Source of the DNA: UBA3069 sp050633465
GTDB lineage: Bacteria > Pseudomonadota > Alphaproteobacteria > Rhodobacterales > Rhodobacteraceae
NCBI GenBank assembly: GCA_050633465.1
Contig: JBOEGO010000016.1
Location: 1-64,000, forward strand
Reading direction: 5' to 3'
Length of the DNA stretch: 64,000 nt
The translations under genes and the position numbers were made by a program. The notes beneath the pieces are model-generated. The model saw nothing but the letters and a program-made list of their open reading frames with translations, was not told the DNA's origin and searched no databases. Positions 33,154 through 42,353 of the stretch are shown here, in pieces (the first letter of the stretch is position 1; each line of letters starts with the position of its first letter).

Positions 33154-34572
33154 ATGAGTGACATCCTGATTGTTGACGACGAACGTGATATCCGCGAGTT
33201 GATCTCGGACATTCTGGAGGACGAGGGCTATGCCACCCGTCTGGCAGGAAATTCCGACGAGGCCATGAATGCGGTGAATGACGAACCACCCGCGCTGATG
33301 GTGCTGGACATCTGGTTGAAGGACAGCCGGATGGATGGGTTGGACATCCTGAAAACGGTGAAACGCGACAATCCCGATGTGCCGGTGGTGATCATTTCCG
33401 GCCATGGCAATATCGAAATTGCGGTGGGGGCGATCAAACAGGGCGCTTATGATTTCATCGAAAAACCGTTTAATATCGACCAGTTGCTGGTGGTGATCCG
33501 GCGCGCGATGGAAACCAGCCGCCTGCGGCGTGAAAACACCACGCTGCGGCGCAAGGACGTGACCTCGGCTGAAATGGTCGGGGTGTCGCCGTCGTTCAAG
33601 ACCCTGCTGGGGCAGTTGGATAAGGTTACGAAATCCAACGGGCGCGTGATGCTGACAGGCCCTGCGGGCGCGGGCAAAGAGGTGGCGGCGCGTTACATCC
33701 ACACCCATTCGGGTCGCGCCGATGCACCGTTTGTGTCGGTCGCCTGTGCCTCGATCGGGTCCGACCGGATGGAGGAAGTGCTGTTTGGCCGCGAAAGCCC
33801 CGAACGCGGGGTCGAACAGGGGTTGCTGGAGCAGGCCCATGGCGGTGTGATCTATTTCGACGAAGTGGCCGACATGCCCGAAGGCACGCAAAGCAAGATC
33901 CTGCGCGTTCTGGTGGATCAGCAATTTCAGCGCGTTGGCGGGTCTGACAAGGTGCGCGTAGACCTGCGGGTGATTTCATCCACCAACCGCGATCTGGAGG
34001 AAGAGATCGCCCAGGGTCGTTTCCGCCAAGAGCTGTATCACCGTCTGAACGTGGTGCCGATCAACGTGCCGCCGCTGGTGGAACGGCGCGAGGACATTCC
34101 CGAACTGGCCGGTCATTTCATTGAAATGTTCAACAAAACCCAAGGGTTACCCCTGCGCGAGCTGACCGAGGACGCCGTGGCCCTGATGCAGACCATGACA
34201 TGGCCCGGCAATGTGCGCCAGTTGCGCAATCTGATTGAACGGGTGCTGATACTGGGCGACGGCACCGGCCCGATTGCCGCATCGGACCTGCCCGCCGAAG
34301 AGGAAAAGCCCGCCGAGGAGGGGCGCGTGGTGCTGTCGGGGGCCTTGGCCACGCTGCCCCTGCGCGAAGCCCGCGAAGCTTTTGAGCGCGAATACCTGCT
34401 GACGCAGATCAACCGATTTGGCGGCAATATCAGCCGCACGGCAAATTTCGTCGGGATGGAACGGTCGGCCCTGCACCGGAAGCTGAAATCACTGGGCGTG
34501 GTGACCACATCCAAGGCAGGTGCGCGGTTTGCGCGGGTCGAGGATGACGAGGTCGAAGAACAGGCCGGATAA
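33154..34572 (+). CDS. ntrX: Response regulator NtrX
   Basis: A 472-residue regulator: receiver with D52 (LMVLDIWLKDS), AAA+ core (GPAGAGKE; VIYFDEVADMPEG) and a C-terminal Fis HTH (GNISRTANFVGMERSALHRKL). The position of GAFTGA is taken by an ESPERGVEQG stretch after LFGR, so a sigma54 contact is unlikely, as known for other alphaproteobacterial NtrX proteins. The stop codon lies in the loop of a terminator hairpin. Confidence 0.94.
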   Translation: MSDILIVDDERDIRELISDILEDEGYATRLAGNSDEAMNAVNDEPPALMVLDIWLKDSRMDGLDILKTVKRDNPDVPVVIISGHGNIEIAVGAIKQGAYDFIEKPFNIDQLLVVIRRAMETSRLRRENTTLRRKDVTSAEMVGVSPSFKTLLGQLDKVTKSNGRVMLTGPAGAGKEVAARYIHTHSGRADAPFVSVACASIGSDRMEEVLFGRESPERGVEQGLLEQAHGGVIYFDEVADMPEGTQSKILRVLVDQQFQRVGGSDKVRVDLRVISSTNRDLEEEIAQGRFRQELYHRLNVVPINVPPLVERREDIPELAGHFIEMFNKTQGLPLRELTEDAVALMQTMTWPGNVRQLRNLIERVLILGDGTGPIAASDLPAEEEKPAEEGRVVLSGALATLPLREAREAFEREYLLTQINRFGGNISRTANFVGMERSALHRKLKSLGVVTTSKAGARFARVEDDEVEEQAG

Positions 34573-34583
34573 CGGCCTGTTTC
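34559..34583 (+). terminator. Terminator overlapping the ntrX stop codon
   Basis: AACAGGCCG and CGGCCTGTT form a 9-bp stem. The 5-base loop contains the TAA stop of ntrX, and TTTC follows. The T run is short. It separates ntrX from the converging lipoprotein gene. Confidence 0.6.
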
Positions 34584-34600
34584 ACCAAAATACCAGAGGG

Positions 34601-35089
34601 TTAGCCTTTGGTCAGGATGACCCAGCTGCCATCGGAATGGCGCACGGAACATGAATTGGCGGTCAGTGCGGGCATCACTTTGGTTTGGGTTTTGGGGGCT
34701 TTGACGCGGATGGAATCGGGGCAGGGCGCGATATCGGCCATGCTGTAACCGCCCCGCGCCATGCATTGGGCGGTGACGCGCCCGCGCAATTCATTGTTCG
34801 CATCGTATTGATAGGGCATGCCGCCGGCCATTTCATATTCGGTGACGCAGCCCTTTTTCGGGTGGCAGTGGCGCACCGGAATCCAGCGGATAGGCGTCAT
34901 GCCGGTGACGATCTTGTTGGGGACCTTGTTCAGCGCGCCGACCTGACAATCCGTTAGGTCGCTTTGCATACGTGCCACGCTGCCGCCCGGTTTATACCAT
35001 GTTTTCAATGGAAAGCACCCCGAAGCTAATGTAATAGCCAGCCCCGCCAACAGCAAACGCCCCTGTGATCCCGTCATATTGCCCCGCAT
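34601..35089 (-). CDS. Hypothetical outer-membrane-type lipoprotein
   Basis: A 162-residue protein with a lipoprotein signal peptide: a basic start, hydrophobic LLLAGLAITL and lipobox LASGC (Cys about residue 23). The mature part has several cysteines (DCQVGAL, RHCHPKKGCVTEY, AQCMARGGY, SCSVRHSDG) and no family I recognise. AGAGG before the ATG at 35089 supports the start. It is antisense to the ntr-trk series, sitting between ntrX and trkA, with 139 bp to the divergent trkA. Confidence 0.75.
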   Translation of the reverse strand: MRGNMTGSQGRLLLAGLAITLASGCFPLKTWYKPGGSVARMQSDLTDCQVGALNKVPNKIVTGMTPIRWIPVRHCHPKKGCVTEYEMAGGMPYQYDANNELRGRVTAQCMARGGYSMADIAPCPDSIRVKAPKTQTKVMPALTANSCSVRHSDGSWVILTKG

Positions 35090-35228
35090 TGCGACCTCTT
35101 GATAGCTGATGAAACCCCACGTTGTCACAGATTGACCCGCGGTGCGGCAAAAGACAATCCAATTGACCACGCAGCGCCCCCATGCCAAGCAGAACCCCGG
35201 TGCCATTAGGCAAAGAAGGGCTTTGCGC

Positions 35229-36605
35229 ATGAAAGTGATCATCTGCGGTGCGGGGCAGGTTGGCTGGCAAATTGCGCGCCATCTGTCGGGCGAAAAAAAC
35301 GATGTGACGGTGGTGGACAACAATCCCGATCTGGTGCGCCGCGCCACTGATACGCTGGATGTGCAGGGGGTGACGGGGTTTGCATCCTACCCCGATGTGC
35401 TGGACCGTGCCGGGGCGCGCGATGCCGATATGATCATCGCCGCCACCTATTCGGACGAGGTAAATATGGTCACCTGTCAGGTGGCGCATTCGGTGTTTTC
35501 GATCCCGCGCAAAATTGCGCGTTTGCGGTCCAATTCATATCTGAAATCCGAATATGGCGATCTGTATCGTCGTGACCATCTGCCGATTGATGTGCGTATC
35601 AGCCCCGAACAAGAGGTGGCCGAGGCGGCGCTGCAACGGCTTGCCTCGCCCGCCGCGTTTGACACGGAAACATTTCTGGACGGCAGGGCGCAATTGCTGG
35701 GCATCACCATCGAAGAGGATTGCCCGGTCGTAAACACGCCCCTGCGCCAGTTGACCGATCTGTTTTCCACCCTGCGGGCTGTGGTTGTGGGGATTCGCCG
35801 CCGTGGGCGCCTGTTTGCCCCTGATCCCGGTGACCAGCTGTTCGAAGGCGACGATTGTTACGTTATGGCCGTGTCCGAGGACGTGCGCCGCACGCTCGAG
35901 GTATTCGGCAAGACGATGAAAACCCAGAAACGCGTGGTGATTATCGGCGGTGGCAATGTGGGCCTGTCGGTGGCGCGTGCGCTGGAAACCCGTGTTGACC
36001 GGATTCGCGTCAAGGTGATTGAACGCAACCGGAAACAGGCGGAAATCGCTGCCGATGCGCTGGAACGCACCATCGTTTTACATGGCGACGGGTTGGATGC
36101 CGGCCTGTTGAAAGAGGCGGCAATTGCCCGCGCCGATGCGGTGTTGTGCATCACGGACGACGATAAAACCAATATGCTGGCGGCGGTGCGCGCCAAGGCC
36201 GAAGGCTGCCCCATGGCGATTGCCCTGATCAACGATCCAACGCTGGTGCCATTGCTGCCGCCGCTGGGGGTCGATGCCTATATCAACCCGCGTGCCACAA
36301 CGGTGTCGTCGATCCTGCGCCATATCCGCCATGGCCGTGTGCGTGGGGTATATTCCGTTGGTGACGCCGAAGCAGAGGTGATCGAGGCCGAGGTGCTGGA
36401 CACATCCCCGATTGCGGGGCGCGCCGTGCGTGACATTGATTTCCCCGAGGGCGTGCTGATCGGCGCCATCCGCAAGGGCGATCAGGTGATGAAACCCACG
36501 GGCGACATGAAGGTCGAAAAGAACGATACCATCGTGATCTTCTCGCTGTCCAAAGACGTGCCCGAGGTCGAGCGCCTGCTGCAAGTTTCGATCGACTTTT
36601 TCTGA
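35229..36605 (+). CDS. trkA: Trk potassium transporter peripheral subunit TrkA
   Basis: A 458-residue cytoplasmic protein with two RCK units. Each opens with an NAD-binding Rossmann motif (MKVIICGAGQVGWQIA at residue 1; VVIIGGGNVGLSVA at about 234) and ends in a TrkA-C domain. It gates the TrkH pore. The ATG at 35229 gives the family start; trkH follows after 1 bp. Confidence 0.94.
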   Translation: MKVIICGAGQVGWQIARHLSGEKNDVTVVDNNPDLVRRATDTLDVQGVTGFASYPDVLDRAGARDADMIIAATYSDEVNMVTCQVAHSVFSIPRKIARLRSNSYLKSEYGDLYRRDHLPIDVRISPEQEVAEAALQRLASPAAFDTETFLDGRAQLLGITIEEDCPVVNTPLRQLTDLFSTLRAVVVGIRRRGRLFAPDPGDQLFEGDDCYVMAVSEDVRRTLEVFGKTMKTQKRVVIIGGGNVGLSVARALETRVDRIRVKVIERNRKQAEIAADALERTIVLHGDGLDAGLLKEAAIARADAVLCITDDDKTNMLAAVRAKAEGCPMAIALINDPTLVPLLPPLGVDAYINPRATTVSSILRHIRHGRVRGVYSVGDAEAEVIEAEVLDTSPIAGRAVRDIDFPEGVLIGAIRKGDQVMKPTGDMKVEKNDTIVIFSLSKDVPEVERLLQVSIDFF

Positions 36606-36606
36606 T

Positions 36607-38118
36607 ATGCCGCGCCGGATCGCCAATCAGCCGCTGTTTCTGATCCTTGCGGGGATCGGTGCGGCGGCGATGTTTGTGCCCGCATTTCATGCGCTGGCCA
36701 ATGAACGCCACCACGAGGCGCGGGCGTTTTTCTATTCGGGCCTGTTGGGGCTGATCATCGTCACCCTGATCAGTGTTGCGCGTGCCACCGTGCCGCGCCG
36801 TTACCGCGAAATGGGCAATCTGGCGGCGCTGTTCGCGGCATTCGCATTTTTGCCGCTGATGCTGGCCGTCCCGTTTTACGAGGCCCTGCGCAACACTACA
36901 TTCCTGAATGCCTATGCCGAAATGGTATCGGCCCTGACCACAACCGGAATGCCGCATTTCGAACCCGACCGCCTGTCGGGCACGTTGCACCTGTGGCGCG
37001 CCATGGTGGGGTGGATGGGCGGTTTGCTGGTCTGGACTTCGGCGGCGGCGATCCTTGCGCCGCTGTCACTGGGCGGATTCGAGGTCACAGCAACCGCCGA
37101 ACCGGGGCAGGGTGAACGCCTGTCGCAGTTTTCGCTGGTTGATCCGCAGACCCGTATCATCCGGGTCGGCAAACGGCTTATCCCGATTTACACGGGGCTG
37201 ACTGCGGTGTTGTGGCTGTTGTTGGTGGTGCTGGGCGAGGATGCGCTGATCGCGGCCTGTCACGCCATGTCGACCCTGTCGACATCGGGCATTTCACCCG
37301 TTGGTGGCGTGCAAAACGCCCATGCCGGATTGATCGGAGAGGCGGTGATTGCGCTGTTTTTGCTGTTTGCATTGTCGCGCCTGACCTTTTCCAATGACAC
37401 GCTGTCCACGGCGCGGGTTGGCATATTGCGTGACCCTGAATTCCGGTTGGGATTGCTGATTGTGATCGGGGTTCCGCTGGTATTGTTCCTGCGCCATTGG
37501 GTGGGCGCATACGAGGTGTCCTCCTCGCGCTCGGTTGGCGAAGCGGGTGCGGCGCTGTGGGGCGGGGTTTTCACAGTGCTGTCATTTCTGACCACCACAG
37601 GGTTTGAAAGCGCGCAGTGGCAGGCGGCGCGCGACTGGTCGGGGATGCCGACGCCCGGTTTGATTTTTCTGGGTCTGGCGATCATCGGCGGTGGTGTCGC
37701 AACCACGGCGGGCGGGGTGAAACTGCTGCGGGTCTGGGTGCTATACCTGAACGGATTGCGCGAAATGGAAAAACTGATCCACCCCAATTCTGTGGGCCAT
37801 TCGTCAGGGCAAAGCCGCCGTTTCCGCCGCAAGGGTGCGTTTGTGGCATGGGTGTTTTTCATGTTGTTCGCCATGACGCTGTCGCTGTTGATGCTAACGC
37901 TGGCCGCATTGGGGGCGGATTTTGAAACGGCCACGGTGCTGGCAATTGCGGCACTGTCCAACACGGGGCCGCTGGTCAGTTCCGCCCCGGAATTTCCGAT
38001 CATCCTGTCGGAACTTGGCGATGGATCGCGCATGGTTCTGGTGGCAGGGATGGTGCTGGGACGACTGGAAATGCTGGCCATCATCGCGCTGTTGACCACG
38101 GAAACCTGGCGCGATTGA
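36607..38118 (+). CDS. trkH: Trk potassium transporter membrane subunit TrkH
   Basis: A 503-residue integral membrane protein of the TrkH/KtrB family, with about ten to twelve membrane segments. Four pore-loop regions can be seen with the expected Ser/Thr-Gly residues, including SALTTTGMPHF, MSTLSTSGISPVGG, LSFLTTTGFESAQW and ALSNTGPLVSS. It takes up potassium together with TrkA, encoded just upstream. Confidence 0.94.
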   Translation: MPRRIANQPLFLILAGIGAAAMFVPAFHALANERHHEARAFFYSGLLGLIIVTLISVARATVPRRYREMGNLAALFAAFAFLPLMLAVPFYEALRNTTFLNAYAEMVSALTTTGMPHFEPDRLSGTLHLWRAMVGWMGGLLVWTSAAAILAPLSLGGFEVTATAEPGQGERLSQFSLVDPQTRIIRVGKRLIPIYTGLTAVLWLLLVVLGEDALIAACHAMSTLSTSGISPVGGVQNAHAGLIGEAVIALFLLFALSRLTFSNDTLSTARVGILRDPEFRLGLLIVIGVPLVLFLRHWVGAYEVSSSRSVGEAGAALWGGVFTVLSFLTTTGFESAQWQAARDWSGMPTPGLIFLGLAIIGGGVATTAGGVKLLRVWVLYLNGLREMEKLIHPNSVGHSSGQSRRFRRKGAFVAWVFFMLFAMTLSLLMLTLAALGADFETATVLAIAALSNTGPLVSSAPEFPIILSELGDGSRMVLVAGMVLGRLEMLAIIALLTTETWRD

Positions 38119-38261
38119 CCGCTGCGAAACGGGTGATTTCGCCACGGGTATAACAGGTTGATTTTTGGGCTGGAATATCGCCCTTGTGCAATCCATAATC
38201 ACGCCACAGGGACATGGCCGCGATCCGCGCGGACCAAACGCAAGAACAAAGGTAATTCAGA

Positions 38262-38501
38262 ATGGCCTCCGACAAACAGAACCTTCAGGACGCATTCCTA
38301 AATCACACGCGCAAGACCAAGATCCCCGTGACGATCTTTTTGATCAATGGCGTTAAATTGCAGGGCGTCATCACGTGGTTTGACAATTTCTGCGTGCTGC
38401 TGCGCCGCGATGGTCAATCGCAACTGGTGTATAAACACGCGATTTCCACCATCATGCCGGCCCAGCCGATCAACCTTTATGACGGTGAAGACGCCAATTG
38501 A
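38262..38501 (+). CDS. hfq: RNA chaperone Hfq
   Basis: A 79-residue Sm-like protein. The Sm1 region is QDAFLNHTRKTKIPVTIFLINGVKL (residues about 9-33) and Sm2 is VYKHAISTIMP. The C-terminal tail is short, as in alphaproteobacteria. It mediates sRNA-mRNA pairing. AAAGG lies ten bases before the ATG. The stop codon overlaps the hflX start (TGATG). Confidence 0.96.
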   Translation: MASDKQNLQDAFLNHTRKTKIPVTIFLINGVKLQGVITWFDNFCVLLRRDGQSQLVYKHAISTIMPAQPINLYDGEDAN

Positions 38502-39775
38502 TGACCCATGACAGGGAGCAGACCCGCGCATGGGTGCTGCATCCCGATCTGATTTCAGACCGTGAGCGGCGCGAATCCGAATTCGCGCTGCAAGAAGCCG
38601 TTTCACTGGCCGAGGCCCTGCCGCATATCGCGGTTGAGGGCGCTGAACGTGTGCGCATTGCCCGCCCCCATCCCGGCCTGTTGATGGGCACCGGCAAGGT
38701 CGAGGAGCTGGCCGCAAAGTTCAGGGAAAACGAAATCGAACTGGTCCTGATCGACGGGCCGGTATCACCTATTCAACAGCGCAATCTGGAAAAGGCATGG
38801 AAGGTCAAGGTGTTGGACCGCACCGGCCTGATTTTGGAAATCTTCTCGGATCGGGCCCGCACCCGCGAGGGTGTGTTGCAGGTGGAAATGGCGGCGCTGT
38901 CCTATCAGCGCACGCGGTTGGTGCGCGCATGGACCCATCTTGAACGCCAGCGTGGCGGGCTTGGGTTTGTTGGTGGTCCCGGTGAAACCCAGATCGAGGC
39001 CGACCGCCGCGCCATCGACGAACAACTGGTGCGCCTGCGCCGCCAACTGGCCAAGGTGGTGAAAACCCGCGAATTGCACCGCGCCGCGCGGGCCAAGGTG
39101 CCGTTCCCGATTGTGGCATTGGTCGGCTATACCAACGCCGGAAAATCCACGCTTTTCAATCGTTTGACCGGGGCCGATGTCATGGCCAAGGACATGTTGT
39201 TCGCCACGCTGGACCCGACCATGCGGCGCATCCATCTGCCCGAAGGCGGACCAGAGGTGATCCTGTCCGATACCGTTGGTTTCATTTCCGACCTGCCCAC
39301 CGAACTGGTCGCGGCCTTTCGCGCCACGCTGGAAGAGGTGCTATCCGCCAACCTGATCCTGCATGTGCGCGACATCGCCCATGATGAATCCGAAGGGCAG
39401 GCGCAGAACGTGCATGACATTCTGAACACCCTTGGCGTGGGGCAGGATACCCCCATGCTAGAGGTCTGGAACAAGATCGACCTGATGGATGATCAGGCCC
39501 GTTCGGGCATGCGCGAACGCGCCAGTCGCGAGGAAAACATCCACGCAATTTCGTCGATCACCGGCGAGGGAATCCCCGATTTGCTGGATGCGGTCTCGGT
39601 CGCGCTGGATGCGGTGCGTTACGAGGCGGAGTTGATCCTGCCGTTCAGTGACGGGCGCAAACGGGCGTGGCTGTTCGAACAATCCGTTGTCGAACAAGAG
39701 GAACAGACCGAGGAGGGGTTCGCCCTGACCGTGCTATGGACCGCCCGTCAGGAAAAGCGTTTCCGCGAGCTGTAA
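38501..39775 (+). CDS. hflX: Ribosome-associated GTPase HflX
   Basis: A 424-residue protein with an N-terminal HflX domain (GLLMGTGKVEELA, DGPVSPIQQRNLEKA), a Gly-rich linker (LERQRGGLGFVGGPGETQIE) and a G domain with G1 GYTNAGKST, G3 DTVGF and G4 NKID. It splits or rescues stalled ribosomes. The ATG at 38501 overlaps the hfq stop by one base, so the pair is coupled. Confidence 0.95.
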   Translation: MTHDREQTRAWVLHPDLISDRERRESEFALQEAVSLAEALPHIAVEGAERVRIARPHPGLLMGTGKVEELAAKFRENEIELVLIDGPVSPIQQRNLEKAWKVKVLDRTGLILEIFSDRARTREGVLQVEMAALSYQRTRLVRAWTHLERQRGGLGFVGGPGETQIEADRRAIDEQLVRLRRQLAKVVKTRELHRAARAKVPFPIVALVGYTNAGKSTLFNRLTGADVMAKDMLFATLDPTMRRIHLPEGGPEVILSDTVGFISDLPTELVAAFRATLEEVLSANLILHVRDIAHDESEGQAQNVHDILNTLGVGQDTPMLEVWNKIDLMDDQARSGMRERASREENIHAISSITGEGIPDLLDAVSVALDAVRYEAELILPFSDGRKRAWLFEQSVVEQEEQTEEGFALTVLWTARQEKRFREL

Positions 39776-39807
39776 GGAACGGCCCCGCGCATTGGGTGGT
39801 ATACCGT

Positions 39808-42276
39808 TCAGTCGCCGCGTGGCACCAGCAGGGTCACCCCTGTGGCTGCCGCGCGGGCCAGCGTTTCATCCAGCGCCATCGGGATATATTCGCCGCGCCG
39901 CCACAATTCACCCATGTCATCATAGTGGCGTGACAAAGGGTGGCCCGATTGCCCGGTGGCCAGAATAAACAGTGACGAATCCGGGTCGGCGAAATCATAC
40001 ACGCCACGATAGCCCGCCCCATGCACATTGGTGAACGGGCGTGCGCCCGACCCGATTCCAACCCCGCGTGACAGGGTATGATCGCCCCCCGATGTCGATT
40101 GGCGGATATTCACCAGATGTTTGATGAATGGTGTATTCCCCAGTTCGGGGTGTTGGTGCAGCGCCTGATGCGCATCGCCCCAACGCAGCGATTCCAACCC
40201 GTTTCCATAGGTGGACAAGACCGTGATCAGGGCCTCGTCCAATGCCTGCCGCGCCATTTCGGAACAGGTTTCAACCTGCGCCGACTGGATGACATCGCAC
40301 CATGCGCCAGCCCCGTTCACATCACGAAACACCCGTTCGATAAACAGGGGTTCGACATGGGTGAATGCAGCGGCCAGTGGGCCAAGTTCGTCACGCACCA
40401 GCCGTTGTTGCAGCGCCCGCACCCAGGCGGAATAGATCAGCGGTTCGGGCATATGTTCGTTCATTTCACCGTTCCAGTTGCCCAGAATGGCCAGTGCCCG
40501 TTGGCGCAGATGTTCGGGCGTGCCGTCAACCGCGGCGTCACCGGTAAACCACAGATCGGCCCCGATCAGGGGCAACAGGGTGCGCGCCGCGACCGACACC
40601 GTGTCCAGTTGCGCCTCTTTGAAACTGTCGCGGGTGTGGACCTGACGCGCCTGCATCAGGCGCGCCCAGCGTTGCACCCGCTGGCTGTCGCCCCAATCAA
40701 AACTGATATGATCGGGAAAGGGGCGGTCGACCAGTTTGTTGTTGGTATTGCCGACCAATCCGCCTGCGGGGTCCAGACGCTCGGGATTGTTGGCGTAATC
40801 CATCCTTCCCTGCCAGCGGTTGGCGGCGATCCAGCCGGGGGTGGGGATGCGCCCCTGACTTTGATGTGCGGCGTCACGGCGCGGCACCGCACCCAGCAAT
40901 TTTAACGCAACGCGGTCGGGGGTGGCCAGCGTCACCACCCACGCCGGAGCGACCATCTGCGCGCCGGTCAGCACGGCTTCTTCGATGGATTTGGCATACA
41001 TCATGCCCACAACCGATGTCATAGAGGTGTCGCGCGGGCTAAGCGCGGTCCATCCCAGCGCGGCCACATGGCCCGCCGGTGTGATGCTGTCCAGATTGAA
41101 CATTGACCCGGGCAGAACGGGGCCGTTGTCTGTCCAGCGCAGGGTCAGGGTGACGGGGGCGGCATCCTTTATCCTGATGATCGAAGGGCGGGTTTCAAAG
41201 GCTTTGAACCCTGTTGTGGTTTGATATTCCTCGGGGTTTTCGGGGTTCTGTCTTTCAATGAACAGGTCCTGATCATCGGCGTAGCTGGCCGTGATCGCCC
41301 AGCCCATCTGTTGACCACGCCCCGAAATCACCGCAGGAATTCCCGGAATGGTGCCACCGATCACCCCGCCATGCGACAGTTCCAGCCGCGCCAGATACCA
41401 GCGCCCCGGCGCGGTGAACCGCATATGCGGATCATTGGCCAGCAACGAACGCCCCGCAGCCGAGCGACCGGGCGCGGCCGCCCAGGCATTGGAGGCCGAT
41501 CCCATCGCGGGTTCCGGCACCGGCCAAAAGGCATCAACCGCGTGACGTGATTGCGCATATTTCGGCAATGGCACATCCAGCAGCGTCTGATAGGCGGGCA
41601 ATTCCATCACCCCCTGACCGGGCGCATCCGGCAACAGATCGGCCAGTCGCGCTGCATCAGGCAACATCAAAGAGGCCCGCGCACGCAGCACCTCGTTTTG
41701 CAATTGGGCCGATTGTTCCAGCGCCATCAGTTTCAGCAGGGCGATGCTGTCGGCAGGGGTCCATGGCGCCACGGGCACACGATACAGGAACATTTCCGGC
41801 GCGCCGCGCCCCAGCGCATCGTCGTTCACCTCTTGCAGGCGGGCGTTTACGCCACGGGCATAGGCGTTTAACGCGGCTTCGGTCCGGCTGTCCTGTGACG
41901 CCACCGATTGTTGGGCGCGGTTATACAGATCCAGCCGCCGCATCAGTTTGTCGGTGTTCAGGGCGCGGGTGCCGAATACCTCGGCCAGGCGGCCCTGCAC
42001 GGTGCGCCGCGCCATCACCATCTGCCACAGCCGGTCCTGTGCATGGGCATAGCCAAGGCCGAAAAACACATCCGGATCGGATTCGCCGAAAATATGCGGC
42101 ACATTGGCGTTGTTGCGCACGATTTCTACGGGGGCGGACAGCCCGCGCACCGACAGTTCCTTGTCGTAATCGGGCAGGGATCGCGACGCAAAGTAATAGA
42201 CAAACAGAACCAGCAGCACGGCCAGCAAAACCATGCCACTTGCGATCCTGAGCAACCAACGAAACAGTGACGCCAT
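39808..42276 (-). CDS. Penicillin acylase family protein (Ntn hydrolase)
   Basis: An 822-residue protein with an N-terminal membrane segment (residues 7-28) that may be a signal anchor or signal peptide. The alpha chain carries HIFGESDPDVFFGLGYAHAQDR. The predicted autocatalytic cleavage and nucleophile site is ASNAW near residue 255, followed by LLANDPHM. Relatives deacylate beta-lactams or N-acyl homoserine lactones. The natural substrate cannot be read from sequence. Start 42276 follows GGGCGGGC. Confidence 0.9.
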   Translation of the reverse strand: MASLFRWLLRIASGMVLLAVLLVLFVYYFASRSLPDYDKELSVRGLSAPVEIVRNNANVPHIFGESDPDVFFGLGYAHAQDRLWQMVMARRTVQGRLAEVFGTRALNTDKLMRRLDLYNRAQQSVASQDSRTEAALNAYARGVNARLQEVNDDALGRGAPEMFLYRVPVAPWTPADSIALLKLMALEQSAQLQNEVLRARASLMLPDAARLADLLPDAPGQGVMELPAYQTLLDVPLPKYAQSRHAVDAFWPVPEPAMGSASNAWAAAPGRSAAGRSLLANDPHMRFTAPGRWYLARLELSHGGVIGGTIPGIPAVISGRGQQMGWAITASYADDQDLFIERQNPENPEEYQTTTGFKAFETRPSIIRIKDAAPVTLTLRWTDNGPVLPGSMFNLDSITPAGHVAALGWTALSPRDTSMTSVVGMMYAKSIEEAVLTGAQMVAPAWVVTLATPDRVALKLLGAVPRRDAAHQSQGRIPTPGWIAANRWQGRMDYANNPERLDPAGGLVGNTNNKLVDRPFPDHISFDWGDSQRVQRWARLMQARQVHTRDSFKEAQLDTVSVAARTLLPLIGADLWFTGDAAVDGTPEHLRQRALAILGNWNGEMNEHMPEPLIYSAWVRALQQRLVRDELGPLAAAFTHVEPLFIERVFRDVNGAGAWCDVIQSAQVETCSEMARQALDEALITVLSTYGNGLESLRWGDAHQALHQHPELGNTPFIKHLVNIRQSTSGGDHTLSRGVGIGSGARPFTNVHGAGYRGVYDFADPDSSLFILATGQSGHPLSRHYDDMGELWRRGEYIPMALDETLARAAATGVTLLVPRGD

Positions 42277-42353
42277 AAGCCCGCCCAACCCCCTTGCATT
42301 CCGCCCCTAGCTAGCCACAATCACCACGAAACACAATGAAGGGGAGGCGGCCA

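Noticed and set aside
39798..39805. GGTATACC at the hflX/acylase junction as a fifth GntR operator
   Set aside because: Only the 8-bp core is present, flanks do not match, and the two genes converge there.
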